From: Helicobacteraceae bacterium
GTDB taxonomy: Bacteria > Campylobacterota > Campylobacteria > Campylobacterales > Sulfurimonadaceae
DNA length: 6,645 nt
NCBI GenBank assembly: GCA_030596305.1
Contig: JAUVKK010000054.1
Coordinates: 1-6,645, forward strand
Reading direction: 5' to 3'
Of the stretch, positions 1 to 6,566 are shown piece after piece. The first letter of the stretch is position 1; each line of letters begins with the position of its first letter. The notes under the pieces are model-generated. The model saw nothing but the letters and a program-made list of their open reading frames with translations, did no database searches and was not told the DNA's origin. The position numbers were made by a program, and so were the translations under genes.

Positions 1-32
1 GAGCGTAGCAACGCAGCAAGTGCGCCGCTATT
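1..32. other. GC-rich spacer downstream of ilvC
   Basis: This short stretch lies just past the ilvC stop codon and is cut by the window edge. It is clearly richer in G and C than the surrounding AT-rich sequence. Read on the minus strand it contains GGCGCACTTGC, which resembles GGCGCACCTTGC inside the repeat between jag and mnmE. No coding sequence can be assigned. It could be the start of a dispersed intergenic repeat or part of an ilvC terminator, but too little is present to decide. Confidence 0.3.
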
Positions 33-1070
<1,038 letters not shown>

Positions 1071-1074
1071 TTAT

Positions 1075-1089
1075 ACCTCTTTTCGAGGT
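1075..1089 (-). other. Small hairpin in the ilvC 5' leader
   Basis: ACCTC and GAGGT can pair around a 5-nt loop (GAAAA in the mRNA), between the predicted ilvC -10 box and its ribosome binding site. It would sit close to the 5' end of the transcript. It has no following U-run, so it is not a terminator or attenuator by itself. It might protect the mRNA end or be chance; the stem is only 5 bp. Confidence 0.3.
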
Positions 1090-1102
1090 GAAAATTTCGC
1101 GG

Positions 1103-1108
1103 ATTATA
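1103..1108 (-). promoter_or_regulatory. Predicted sigma70-type -10 box of ilvC
   Basis: The minus strand reads TTTAGGTATAATCC, a perfect TATAAT about 47 nt upstream of the ilvC start codon. No convincing -35 hexamer is found 16-18 nt upstream, which is usual for vegetative promoters in Campylobacterota. Transcription would start near position 1096 and leave a leader of about 40 nt. Confidence 0.65.
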
Positions 1109-1181
1109 CCTAAAGTAATTGAAAGATTAGTTTATAGCGAGCTTAGTCGTTACAAGTTAAGCTTATCTTTTAATTTAAGCG

Positions 1182-1190
1182 TGATAAAAT
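1182..1190 (+). promoter_or_regulatory. Predicted extended -10 promoter of the divergent acidic-protein gene
   Basis: TGATAAAAT matches an extended -10 element (TGn followed by TAAAAT) on the plus strand, with AT-rich tracts upstream and no obvious -35 box. Transcription would start near 1197. That leaves about 50 nt of leader before the ATG at 1248 but only about 12 nt before the ATG at 1209, which slightly favours the later start. The ilvC promoter lies back to back with it, about 75 nt away. Confidence 0.55.
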
Positions 1191-1247
1191 TCACTCACTA
1201 AATTAATAATGGGTACTTTAACGAATACCCTGATCATGGATATAAAT

Positions 1248-1898
1248 ATGAAAAAGTTTAATGTATTAAAAGAGATCATCGTTGTCTTGCGTTCAGACCT
1301 TATAAAAGCGATCAACACAAACCAAGAGTTTGCTATTAACTACAGAGGTGAGGTTGTCACTTCTCCCTATGCAGAAAAAGAGATCTTTGTCTTTAAAGGC
1401 AAGGCGCAAGCACCAAAGGTATCAGCACTTTCCATGCCAAAACCACAGACAATCGCAGAGATCTTAGGTACAAACTATAAGGTAGTTGAAGATGAAGGTC
1501 GTGTCTTGATCAAGGCATCTGGAAACTGGCAAGAGCTTATCAACATCAACATGCCAAATACAGACTATGATGATACCACCGCTGATGGCGTTGCCGAGTT
1601 TGCTGACAAAGAGATGGAAAACATTGGTTGGCATGGAGATGAGTTTAATATTGACTATCGAGAGATGGTCGAAGAGTTAGAAGAGAAGGCAGATGGTATT
1701 ATTCTCTGTGTTGAACAAGAAGATCCTTACCAGTTCAGCGGTATGGGTATTCTCCTTGACATTCCACAAGCCAAAGAGGCCCTTTACAGCTTCTGTCAAA
1801 CTAAGGCTAAAGAGAAGATCGCTACTGACCCTGAATTCGCTGTTGATAACTTAACAGACGACGAAGAGGAAGCAGCCGAGTTTTTTAAGGTACTATAA
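1248..1898 (+). CDS. Unrecognised acidic cytosolic protein, divergent from ilvC
   Basis: I do not recognise this protein. From the chosen start it has 216 residues, with no signal peptide or membrane segment. The N-terminal 60 residues are mixed basic and hydrophobic (MKKFNVLKEIIVVLRSDLIK at the start). The rest is rich in Asp and Glu, notably at 80-85, 106-160 and an acidic tail at 198-211 (TDDEEEAAEFF). Two Cys residues (154, 183) are far apart and form no metal motif. Upstream in-frame ATGs at 1209 and 1236 would give 229 or 220 residues. I prefer 1248 because GGA lies 7 nt before it and MKKFN is a natural N terminus, while the other two lack a Shine-Dalgarno sequence. Codon use resembles its neighbours, an extended -10 box lies upstream, and a strong terminator follows, so it is probably a real monocistronic gene. 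Its function is unknown; adjacency to ilvC does not show a link. Confidence 0.85.
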   Translation: MKKFNVLKEIIVVLRSDLIKAINTNQEFAINYRGEVVTSPYAEKEIFVFKGKAQAPKVSALSMPKPQTIAEILGTNYKVVEDEGRVLIKASGNWQELININMPNTDYDDTTADGVAEFADKEMENIGWHGDEFNIDYREMVEELEEKADGIILCVEQEDPYQFSGMGILLDIPQAKEALYSFCQTKAKEKIATDPEFAVDNLTDDEEEAAEFFKVL

Positions 1899-1905
1899 TT
1901 TCACG

Positions 1906-1961
1906 CCAAAGGAGCAAAAGCCTTCTTCAGCCTCCAGCGATGCTATGCATAACGCCTTTGG
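1906..1961. repeat. Inverted repeat in the convergent spacer
   Basis: CCAAAGG at 1906-1912 is the exact reverse complement of CCTTTGG at 1955-1961, enclosing 42 nt of comparatively GC-rich sequence. Both arms are preceded by the same bases, so ACGCC stands at 1903-1907 and at 1952-1956. Inside, GGAG at 1911-1914 can alternatively pair with CTCC at 1932-1935. The element lies between the stop codon of the plus-strand gene and its terminator. It may be an extra 3' mRNA structure or a dispersed intergenic repeat. A 7-bp stem over a 42-nt loop could also be chance. Confidence 0.4.
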
Positions 1962-1973
1962 TTCCAAATCTAG

Positions 1974-1998
1974 AAAAGCCAAGCAGTTGGCTTTTTTT
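1974..1998 (+). terminator. Intrinsic terminator of the acidic-protein gene
   Basis: AAAAGCCAA at 1974-1982 and TTGGCTTTT at 1987-1995 form a perfect 9-bp stem around the tetraloop GCAG, running into seven consecutive T residues at 1992-1998. This is a strong Rho-independent terminator for the plus-strand gene that ends about 75 nt upstream. On the minus strand the hairpin is followed by only four U residues, so it may act weakly as a terminator for ruvX as well. Confidence 0.9.
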
Positions 1999-2018
1999 AC
2001 GATTCTCATGCTAACACT

Positions 2019-2061
2019 AAGTTCTGCTCGGCGCAGCACCCACGCACAGACAAGCCGTGCT
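2019..2061. other. GC-rich patch downstream of ruvX
   Basis: This non-coding patch between the terminator and the ruvX stop codon is much richer in G and C than its surroundings. Its left part, AAGTTCTGCTCGGCGCA on the plus strand, resembles AAGTTCTAGCTTCGGCGCA, which is the reverse complement of the right end of the element between jag and mnmE. AGCAC at 2035-2039 can pair with GTGCT at 2057-2061. It may be a fragment of the same repeat family or a structured 3' end of the minus-strand transcript; neither is proven. Confidence 0.3.
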
Positions 2062-2078
2062 TTTATCTGACTCTTAAA

Positions 2079-2474
2079 TTAACTGGGATTCGCCCTTAGC
2101 CAGCGTTCTAAGATGATCTTAGCCGCTATCGAGTCCACTCTTCCGTCACGTTTATACTTCACCTTACCCTTGATCATATCTTCTGCTTCGATAGAGCTAC
2201 CAGCCTCATCTTGATGATGCACAGGGCCTTGAAAGTCAACTAGGTTCATAAAGTGAGCAACGCGACGACGCATCTCCTCTTCAGAACTGCCACCCATCGG
2301 TATACCGATAACAACAGCATCCGCTTCCCATTCAGCGATAATTTTTCTGACAGCTTCTGATGCCTGATTACGATTTTTACGCTCTACTGCCTCTAGTGGT
2401 GTGACAATTCCCTGCCCGCCACTATATGCCAGACCTATGCGTTTAAGACCTAAGTCAATTGCTACTATTTTCAA
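2079..2474 (-). CDS. ruvX: RuvX/YqgF family RNase H-fold nuclease
   Basis: RuvX (YqgF) proteins have the RNase H-like fold. They have been linked to 16S rRNA 5'-end maturation and described as putative Holliday junction resolvases; which role dominates here cannot be read from sequence. The 131-residue length is typical. The first motif MKIVAIDLGLKRIGLA carries the acidic residue D7, the second strand VVIGIPMGG is at 54-62, E90 lies in HHQDEAGSS where many relatives have DERLTS, and D114 lies in DGRVDSIAAKIIL. These supply the expected acidic active-site triad. The start codon is TTG (2474-2472): no in-frame ATG occurs before residue 60, and AGGA, inside the last codons of mnmE, lies 7 nt upstream. 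Only one base separates the mnmE stop from this start, so the pair is very probably cotranscribed and translationally coupled. Confidence 0.93.
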   Translation of the reverse strand: MKIVAIDLGLKRIGLAYSGGQGIVTPLEAVERKNRNQASEAVRKIIAEWEADAVVIGIPMGGSSEEEMRRRVAHFMNLVDFQGPVHHQDEAGSSIEAEDMIKGKVKYKRDGRVDSIAAKIILERWLRANPS

Positions 2475-2475
2475 T

Positions 2476-3819
2476 TTATTTTCCTAAACAGAACGAGCCG
2501 AACATCTTGTCCAGCATCTCTTCATTGTCAAAAGGTCGAGTGATCGAAGCCATGGCGTGAATAGCTTGATTCATATGAAAAGAGAAGATCTCAAGATCCT
2601 GATCTCCAAGCGGTTCGATCGCTTCACCGATCTCGCTCAGGGTACTTTTTACCGCTTCGATCTGACGAGATGATATCAGCATGATCTCATCAGAGATATT
2701 TTGCTTATCCATGATTATTTTCAGACTGTCTATTAACCGTGTATCACTCTCTTTTGCACTAATTTCCATTGGTGAGAACTCATCTATGACACTTTTGTCC
2801 AACTTCTGCGCAAGGTCTTGTTTGTTAACTACACAGATGAACTCTCTATCCTCTTTATGTGCATTCATCAACTCAATGATCTTTCTATCTTCCGCATCAA
2901 GCGCACGACTTCCATCAAAAATGGCAATGACAATGTCACTCTCTTCAACTGCTTCAATAGAGCGTTCGATCCCGATACGTTCTATCTCATCACCCGCTTC
3001 ACGAATACCTGCAGTGTCGATAATACGGATAATATGTGAGCCTATCTTGACCTGCTCTTCAATAGTGTCACGCGTTGTTCCTGCTATCTCACTTACAATC
3101 GCACGATTATAATTCAATAGAGAGTTAAGTAGTGAACTTTTACCGACATTCGGCTTACCGATCAATGAGACCTTAAAGCCCTGCATCAGACCTTGACGAC
3201 TCTCACTAGCCTGAAGTGTTCGGTTCAGGTTAATCGAGATGTCAGCAAGACGCGCCTGTATTTGCTCAATAAGGTCTTGAGGAAGGTCCTCTTCCGCATA
3301 GTCAATCGTTACTTCAGAGTAAGCTAAAGCATGCAGAAGCTGGTCACGCACCTCTTCGACATACTCACGTAGTGAACCCTTCATCTGCTTAGCCAGGATC
3401 TTTGCAGCATCTTCACTCTTCGCTTCAATAAGCTGTGCAATAGCCTCTGCTTCAGTGAGGTCTATACGTCCATTCATAAAGGCACGTTTAGAGTACTCAC
3501 CCGGCTCAGCCAGTCTAGCACCGGCATCCAACGTTGCCTGCAAGATCTCCTGCGCTACAACAACCCCGCCATGACACTGAAACTCAACAACATCTTCACC
3601 GGTAAAGCTTTTAGGCCCTTCGAAATAGATAGAGATCGCTTCATCGATCAGTTCATCATTAGCATTATAAAGTGGTGTCAAGTGGGCATAACGAACAGTA
3701 AAAGCGTCGCGTTTTGTCACTGTTTTAGCAATAGAAAGTGCTTCTTCACCACTTAGACGAATGATGGCAATAGAACCAACACCATAAGCGGTAGCAATAG
3801 CAGTAATCGTAGAATTCAT
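2476..3819 (-). CDS. mnmE: tRNA uridine-5-carboxymethylaminomethyl modification GTPase MnmE
   Basis: MnmE (TrmE) works with MnmG to install the (carboxymethyl)aminomethyl group on C5 of the wobble uridine of certain tRNAs, using methylene-tetrahydrofolate and GTP, in the cytosol. The 447 residues cover the full family length. The N-terminal folate-binding domain (about 1-118) has RLSG at 21-24, FTGEDVVEFQCHGG at 72-85 and EPGEYSKRAFMNGRIDLTEA at 105-124. Helical segments flank the inserted Ras-like G domain: P-loop GKPNVGKS at 221-228, GTTRDT at 247-252, DTAG at 268-271, NKQD at 332-335 and SAK at 354-356. The protein ends with the diagnostic CLGK motif, whose Cys444 matches the conserved C-terminal cysteine. 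Start is ATG with GGAA 5 nt upstream. A good -10 box stands about 30 nt before it, so mnmE and ruvX may form their own transcript besides any read-through from yidC-jag. Confidence 0.98.
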   Translation of the reverse strand: MNSTITAIATAYGVGSIAIIRLSGEEALSIAKTVTKRDAFTVRYAHLTPLYNANDELIDEAISIYFEGPKSFTGEDVVEFQCHGGVVVAQEILQATLDAGARLAEPGEYSKRAFMNGRIDLTEAEAIAQLIEAKSEDAAKILAKQMKGSLREYVEEVRDQLLHALAYSEVTIDYAEEDLPQDLIEQIQARLADISINLNRTLQASESRQGLMQGFKVSLIGKPNVGKSSLLNSLLNYNRAIVSEIAGTTRDTIEEQVKIGSHIIRIIDTAGIREAGDEIERIGIERSIEAVEESDIVIAIFDGSRALDAEDRKIIELMNAHKEDREFICVVNKQDLAQKLDKSVIDEFSPMEISAKESDTRLIDSLKIIMDKQNISDEIMLISSRQIEAVKSTLSEIGEAIEPLGDQDLEIFSFHMNQAIHAMASITRPFDNEEMLDKMFGSFCLGK

Positions 3820-3846
3820 AAATGTTCCAATATATATAGTAATGAA

Positions 3847-3852
3847 ATTTTA
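3847..3852 (-). promoter_or_regulatory. Predicted -10 box for mnmE-ruvX
   Basis: The minus strand reads TTTTTCGCTAAAATTTC, with TAAAAT preceded by a T-tract, a common look for Campylobacterota vegetative promoters. It sits about 28 nt upstream of the mnmE ATG, giving a leader of roughly 20 nt. No -35 box is evident. This would make mnmE-ruvX independent of the upstream yidC-jag transcript, which is otherwise separated from it by repeat-like sequence. Confidence 0.5.
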
Positions 3853-3888
3853 GCGAAAAAGTAGAAAAATGAGAACAGTGACTCGTGG

Positions 3889-3908
3889 ATTCCTGACTTC
3901 GCAGGAAT
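3889..3908. repeat. Short palindromic repeat ATTCCTG-N6-CAGGAAT
   Basis: ATTCCTG at 3889-3895 and CAGGAAT at 3902-3908 are perfect 7-bp arms around the 6-nt loop ACTTCG. On the minus strand the flanked sequence reads GTCATTCCTGCGAAGTCAGG. This closely resembles the ATTCC(T/C)GCGAA-type intergenic palindromes that are dispersed in many unrelated proteobacterial genomes, including the Neisseria elements with ATTCCC/GGGAAT ends. Only one copy lies in this window, so its repetitive nature is inferred from resemblance. It lies upstream of the predicted mnmE promoter. Confidence 0.6.
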
Positions 3909-3940
3909 GACAAAACTATATAAACAACAATCATATGTTT

Positions 3941-4045
3941 AAAGTTTTAGATTTGGTGCAGGTTGTGCTGGATGTGAACCCGAAGGCGCACTAGTGTGCG
4001 TTGAGAGGTGAACTCCAGTGCAAGGTGCGCCGAAGCTAGAACTTT
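3941..4045. repeat. Long imperfect inverted repeat, possible dispersed or MITE-like element
   Basis: The ends AAAGTTTTAG (3941-3950) and CTAGAACTTT (4036-4045) can pair over 10 positions with one G-U wobble. Inside, GGCGCAC at 3985-3991 is the exact reverse complement of GTGCGCC at 4025-4031, while CGCAC-TAGT-GTGCG at 3987-4000 makes a competing local hairpin containing the perfect palindrome CACTAGTG. Two further inner segments, around 3967-3980 and 4008-4023, are imperfect inverted copies of each other (GGTTCACATCCAGCAC on the minus strand against GGTGAACTCCAGTGCA). The roughly 105-nt block is more GC-rich than its AT-rich flanks and has no coding capacity worth calling. It fills the space between the jag stop and mnmE. 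It may be a non-autonomous mobile repeat, a structured RNA, or a processing or termination site. No flanking target-site duplication is obvious. Confidence 0.5.
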
Positions 4046-4056
4046 AAAAAGTTTTA

Positions 4057-4950
4057 TTAGGTGTTGTAGCCATTTACAATTATGAACTTTGACCCATCAC
4101 GCGTCGAGCGAATAGCAACGTATTTATCCGGATACTGATCACGAAGCTGCTTCAATGCGATCTGCACCAAAACACCGTCAAGTATTTTAGTCTGAGCCTT
4201 GCCATCACGGTCAATAGATTCGCATACACCAACCAGATAACGGGTAATCGACTCTTCCTGGTTTTTCAAAAACTCGGCGATCTCAAGACGAAGCTGGAAA
4301 CCGTATTTGGCGTTGATCCAGTTAAATATCATATAAGATAGAGCCTTGTAGCGGTACCCTTCTTTACCAATAAGAAGTGCCGCATCATTACCATTAAAAT
4401 CGATCATCAAGGTATTTTCATCATAAACAGTGACATCGATCTCATTTAGTTCAAAGCAGGTCTTGGAAAAGAGTGTATTGATCTGCTCTTTTACTTCTGA
4501 AGCGATGGTATCAATGTCATCAAAAGCTTCATCTTCCTCATCATCAAACATACCTTCGATGGCATCGGCGATATAGTCGTTTTGTTCATCTTCATCATCT
4601 TGATCAGTGACAAAAGAGGCTGGTAAGATGGTCTCATTCAAGATACGTTGCTGAGGCTTTGCAGACTCTTTTTTAACTGGCTTGTCTTCAACTTTTTTAT
4701 CTTCTTGTGGCAGCTCTTCTTCAACTGTTTCAACTGCAGATTCTACTGCCTTTTCAACAACTGATGATGCACTCTTTGCAATTGTCTCTTTACGCAGAGC
4801 CACAATGATGGCACTTTTGGCAAAGAGCCCTAAAAAACCGCCAGATGGGTGTTGAACGATCTCGACTTGGAGCTCTGTCACAGAACACTCTAACTGTTGA
4901 GCCGCTTCTGAATAAGCGATCTCAAGTGTTTTTGATTCGATCTTAAGCAT
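4057..4950 (-). CDS. jag: Jag/KhpB-type KH-domain RNA-binding protein with degenerate R3H region
   Basis: This is the SpoIIIJ-associated (Jag, KhpB) family, cytosolic RNA-binding proteins commonly encoded next to yidC. In Helicobacter pylori a Jag-like protein, HP1451, was reported to bind the VirB11 ATPase HP0525. Residues 1-54 form the Jag_N domain, ending in PSGGFLGLFAKSAIIVALR. A low-complexity linker (55-150) has a Lys/Glu-rich first half and a very acidic second half around DQDDEDEQ (117-124) and DDEEDEAFDD (136-145). The KH domain covers about 151-226, with the GxxG loop GKEG at 195-198. The C-terminal 70 residues occupy the R3H position, but the usual ERRxxH-type Arg-His motif is absent; the region reads KILDGVLVQIALKQLRDQYP instead. 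The ATG lies 2 nt after the yidC stop, with AAGG 9 nt upstream inside yidC, so the genes are probably cotranscribed. The gene appears complete. Confidence 0.9.
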   Translation of the reverse strand: MLKIESKTLEIAYSEAAQQLECSVTELQVEIVQHPSGGFLGLFAKSAIIVALRKETIAKSASSVVEKAVESAVETVEEELPQEDKKVEDKPVKKESAKPQQRILNETILPASFVTDQDDEDEQNDYIADAIEGMFDDEEDEAFDDIDTIASEVKEQINTLFSKTCFELNEIDVTVYDENTLMIDFNGNDAALLIGKEGYRYKALSYMIFNWINAKYGFQLRLEIAEFLKNQEESITRYLVGVCESIDRDGKAQTKILDGVLVQIALKQLRDQYPDKYVAIRSTRDGSKFIIVNGYNT

Positions 4951-4952
4951 TA

Positions 4953-6563
4953 CTACTTACCTTCTTCTTTTGAAGCGTTAGCGGCTTTGAGTGCCTTCAT
5001 CGCTGCAAACTGTTTGTTAACGATGAACTGCTGTGTAATTGAGAAGAGGTTATTTACAAACCAGTAAAGCACAAGCCCCGCAGGGAATGTGATAAAAAAG
5101 AATGTAAAGATAATCGGCAGGTACTTAAAGATCTTCTCTTGCATAGGGTCTGTAAAGTTGTTAGGCGTAATGTGCTGCTGATAGAACATCGTCGCACCCA
5201 TCAAGATAGGTAGAACAAAGTAAGGATCCATACGTGAAAGATCATTTACCCAAAGGATCCACTCAGCACCCTGAAGCTCAACTGCATTCAGAAGTACACG
5301 ATAGATCGCAAAAAAGACAGGGATCTGAAGTAACAACGGCAGACAACCGCCAAGTGGGTTAGCACCCTCTTTTTTATAGACTTCCATAACAGCCGCATTC
5401 ATACGCTGTGGATCGCCTTTGTGCTTGGCTTGCATCTCTTTGACCTTAGGTGCAACATCTTTCATCTTCTGCATAGAGAGCATACCTTTGTATGTCAGTG
5501 GGAAAAGGATCATTCTAATAATCAGTGTCAGTGCGATGATCGCCCAACCCCAGTTTCCAAAGAGACCATGTAACCACAATAGAACACTAAAAAGTGGTGC
5601 TGCTGCAAATGTGAACCAACCATACTCGATCGCATTCACAAGTACAGGATCGATCGATTTTAGTACTTTATAATCTTTTGGTCCGATATAGCCGTTAAAT
5701 GTAAAGTTTTTAGAACCGTCTACATAGACAGTCGGATTATCTTCACGGTCACGGTCAACCGTAACAGTAACATTTGGGTTCAGACCATAGATGATCGATG
5801 CAAAGTACTGATCGAACGACGACGTTAGGTGAACATCGTTAAATGTCTTACGTCCCTCAGCATCTTCATCTTCAATGATCTCAGTCAATCCATCAGCATG
5901 ATAGACCATCGCACCATGTACAGCCATCATCATCTGGCCTTCACGAGAGACGTGTTGACCTAAGTAGACAAAGTAACGGGTATCGTTAGAGAGAGCGATG
6001 TTAGCATCATAGTGACCATCAGCATAGACCGTCAGTTTTTTAACAACGGTCTGATTACTTAATGTTTGCTGCATCGTAATAATGACTGAGCCGCCTTCAT
6101 CGATGTTCGCTTCACGTACACTAGTTGTGTAAGGAGTACTAAGAGACTCTTTATTCATATCAGCATCAGCAAAACGGATGTGAAGCGGTTTTGTTCCCAC
6201 TTGTGCGACCATCTCTGAGTGAACATTATCGTTGTCGTTATACTTCTCAGCTTTGAGAACTTTAGAGGCGATACGGCCAAGTGTATCGATCGTCATACTG
6301 AAATCAGCAGACTCAATGCGTACCAGGTTACTAGAGTCTGATGACGAAAGTTGCTCATCAACTGCTACCGTATGGTCTAGATTGGCATTTGGCATTGCCG
6401 ATGTTGTTGTTGATTGTACAGCTGTATTTTGTGTTTGAACTGTTGCATTGGCTTCTGAATCAACCTGTTCAGGCGGGAAAATAGCGGTGTACGCTACAAA
6501 AAACACAAATGAGAGGACTACAGCTAAAATAAGACGTTGATTAGCAGACATATTGTTTAACAA
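4953..6563 (-). CDS. yidC: Membrane protein insertase YidC (Gram-negative type)
   Basis: YidC inserts and folds inner-membrane proteins, alone or with SecYEG. The 536 residues show the Gram-negative layout. TM1 is at about 11-29 (LILAVVLSFVFFVAYTAIF), then a Ser/Thr/Asn-rich linker (31-80) and a periplasmic beta-domain to about 310. The conserved five-helix insertase core follows: GWAIIALTLIIRMILFPLTY (339-358) carries R350, equivalent to the essential groove Arg366 of E. coli; then a cytoplasmic hairpin (about 360-400), NPLGGCLPLLLQIPVFFAIY (402-421), a helix at 447-463, and the last helices with FPAGLVLYWFVNNL (493-506). The tail is short and basic. The chosen start is TTG (6563-6561), because AAGGG lies 6 nt upstream and the yidD stop ends 3 nt away. 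The ATG four codons later (6551) would give 532 residues but has no ribosome binding site at proper distance. Confidence 0.96.
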   Translation of the reverse strand: MLNNMSANQRLILAVVLSFVFFVAYTAIFPPEQVDSEANATVQTQNTAVQSTTTSAMPNANLDHTVAVDEQLSSSDSSNLVRIESADFSMTIDTLGRIASKVLKAEKYNDNDNVHSEMVAQVGTKPLHIRFADADMNKESLSTPYTTSVREANIDEGGSVIITMQQTLSNQTVVKKLTVYADGHYDANIALSNDTRYFVYLGQHVSREGQMMMAVHGAMVYHADGLTEIIEDEDAEGRKTFNDVHLTSSFDQYFASIIYGLNPNVTVTVDRDREDNPTVYVDGSKNFTFNGYIGPKDYKVLKSIDPVLVNAIEYGWFTFAAAPLFSVLLWLHGLFGNWGWAIIALTLIIRMILFPLTYKGMLSMQKMKDVAPKVKEMQAKHKGDPQRMNAAVMEVYKKEGANPLGGCLPLLLQIPVFFAIYRVLLNAVELQGAEWILWVNDLSRMDPYFVLPILMGATMFYQQHITPNNFTDPMQEKIFKYLPIIFTFFFITFPAGLVLYWFVNNLFSITQQFIVNKQFAAMKALKAANASKEEGK

Positions 6564-6566
6564 GGA

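Noticed and set aside
2681..3112. Plus-strand open frame of 143 codons opposite mnmE
   Set aside because: It is antisense to the G domain of a well-supported gene, and its Ser/Ile/Met-rich product is what the complement of such codons gives.
3746..3934. Minus-strand open frame of 62 codons overlapping the mnmE start
   Set aside because: It runs through the palindromic repeat and the promoter region in another frame of mnmE, has a low-complexity Tyr/Cys-rich tail and no family resemblance.
3941..4045. CRISPR repeat, tRNA or riboswitch
   Set aside because: There are no regularly spaced direct repeats, no tRNA cloverleaf or T-loop consensus, and no riboswitch core that I recognise; an inverted-repeat element fits better.
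4041..4055. ACTTT/AAAGT mini-hairpin followed by GTTTT as a terminator
   Set aside because: The stem is an AT-only-like 5-bp pair with a 2-nt loop, too weak and too tight; the T-run lies on the plus strand, where no gene ends here.
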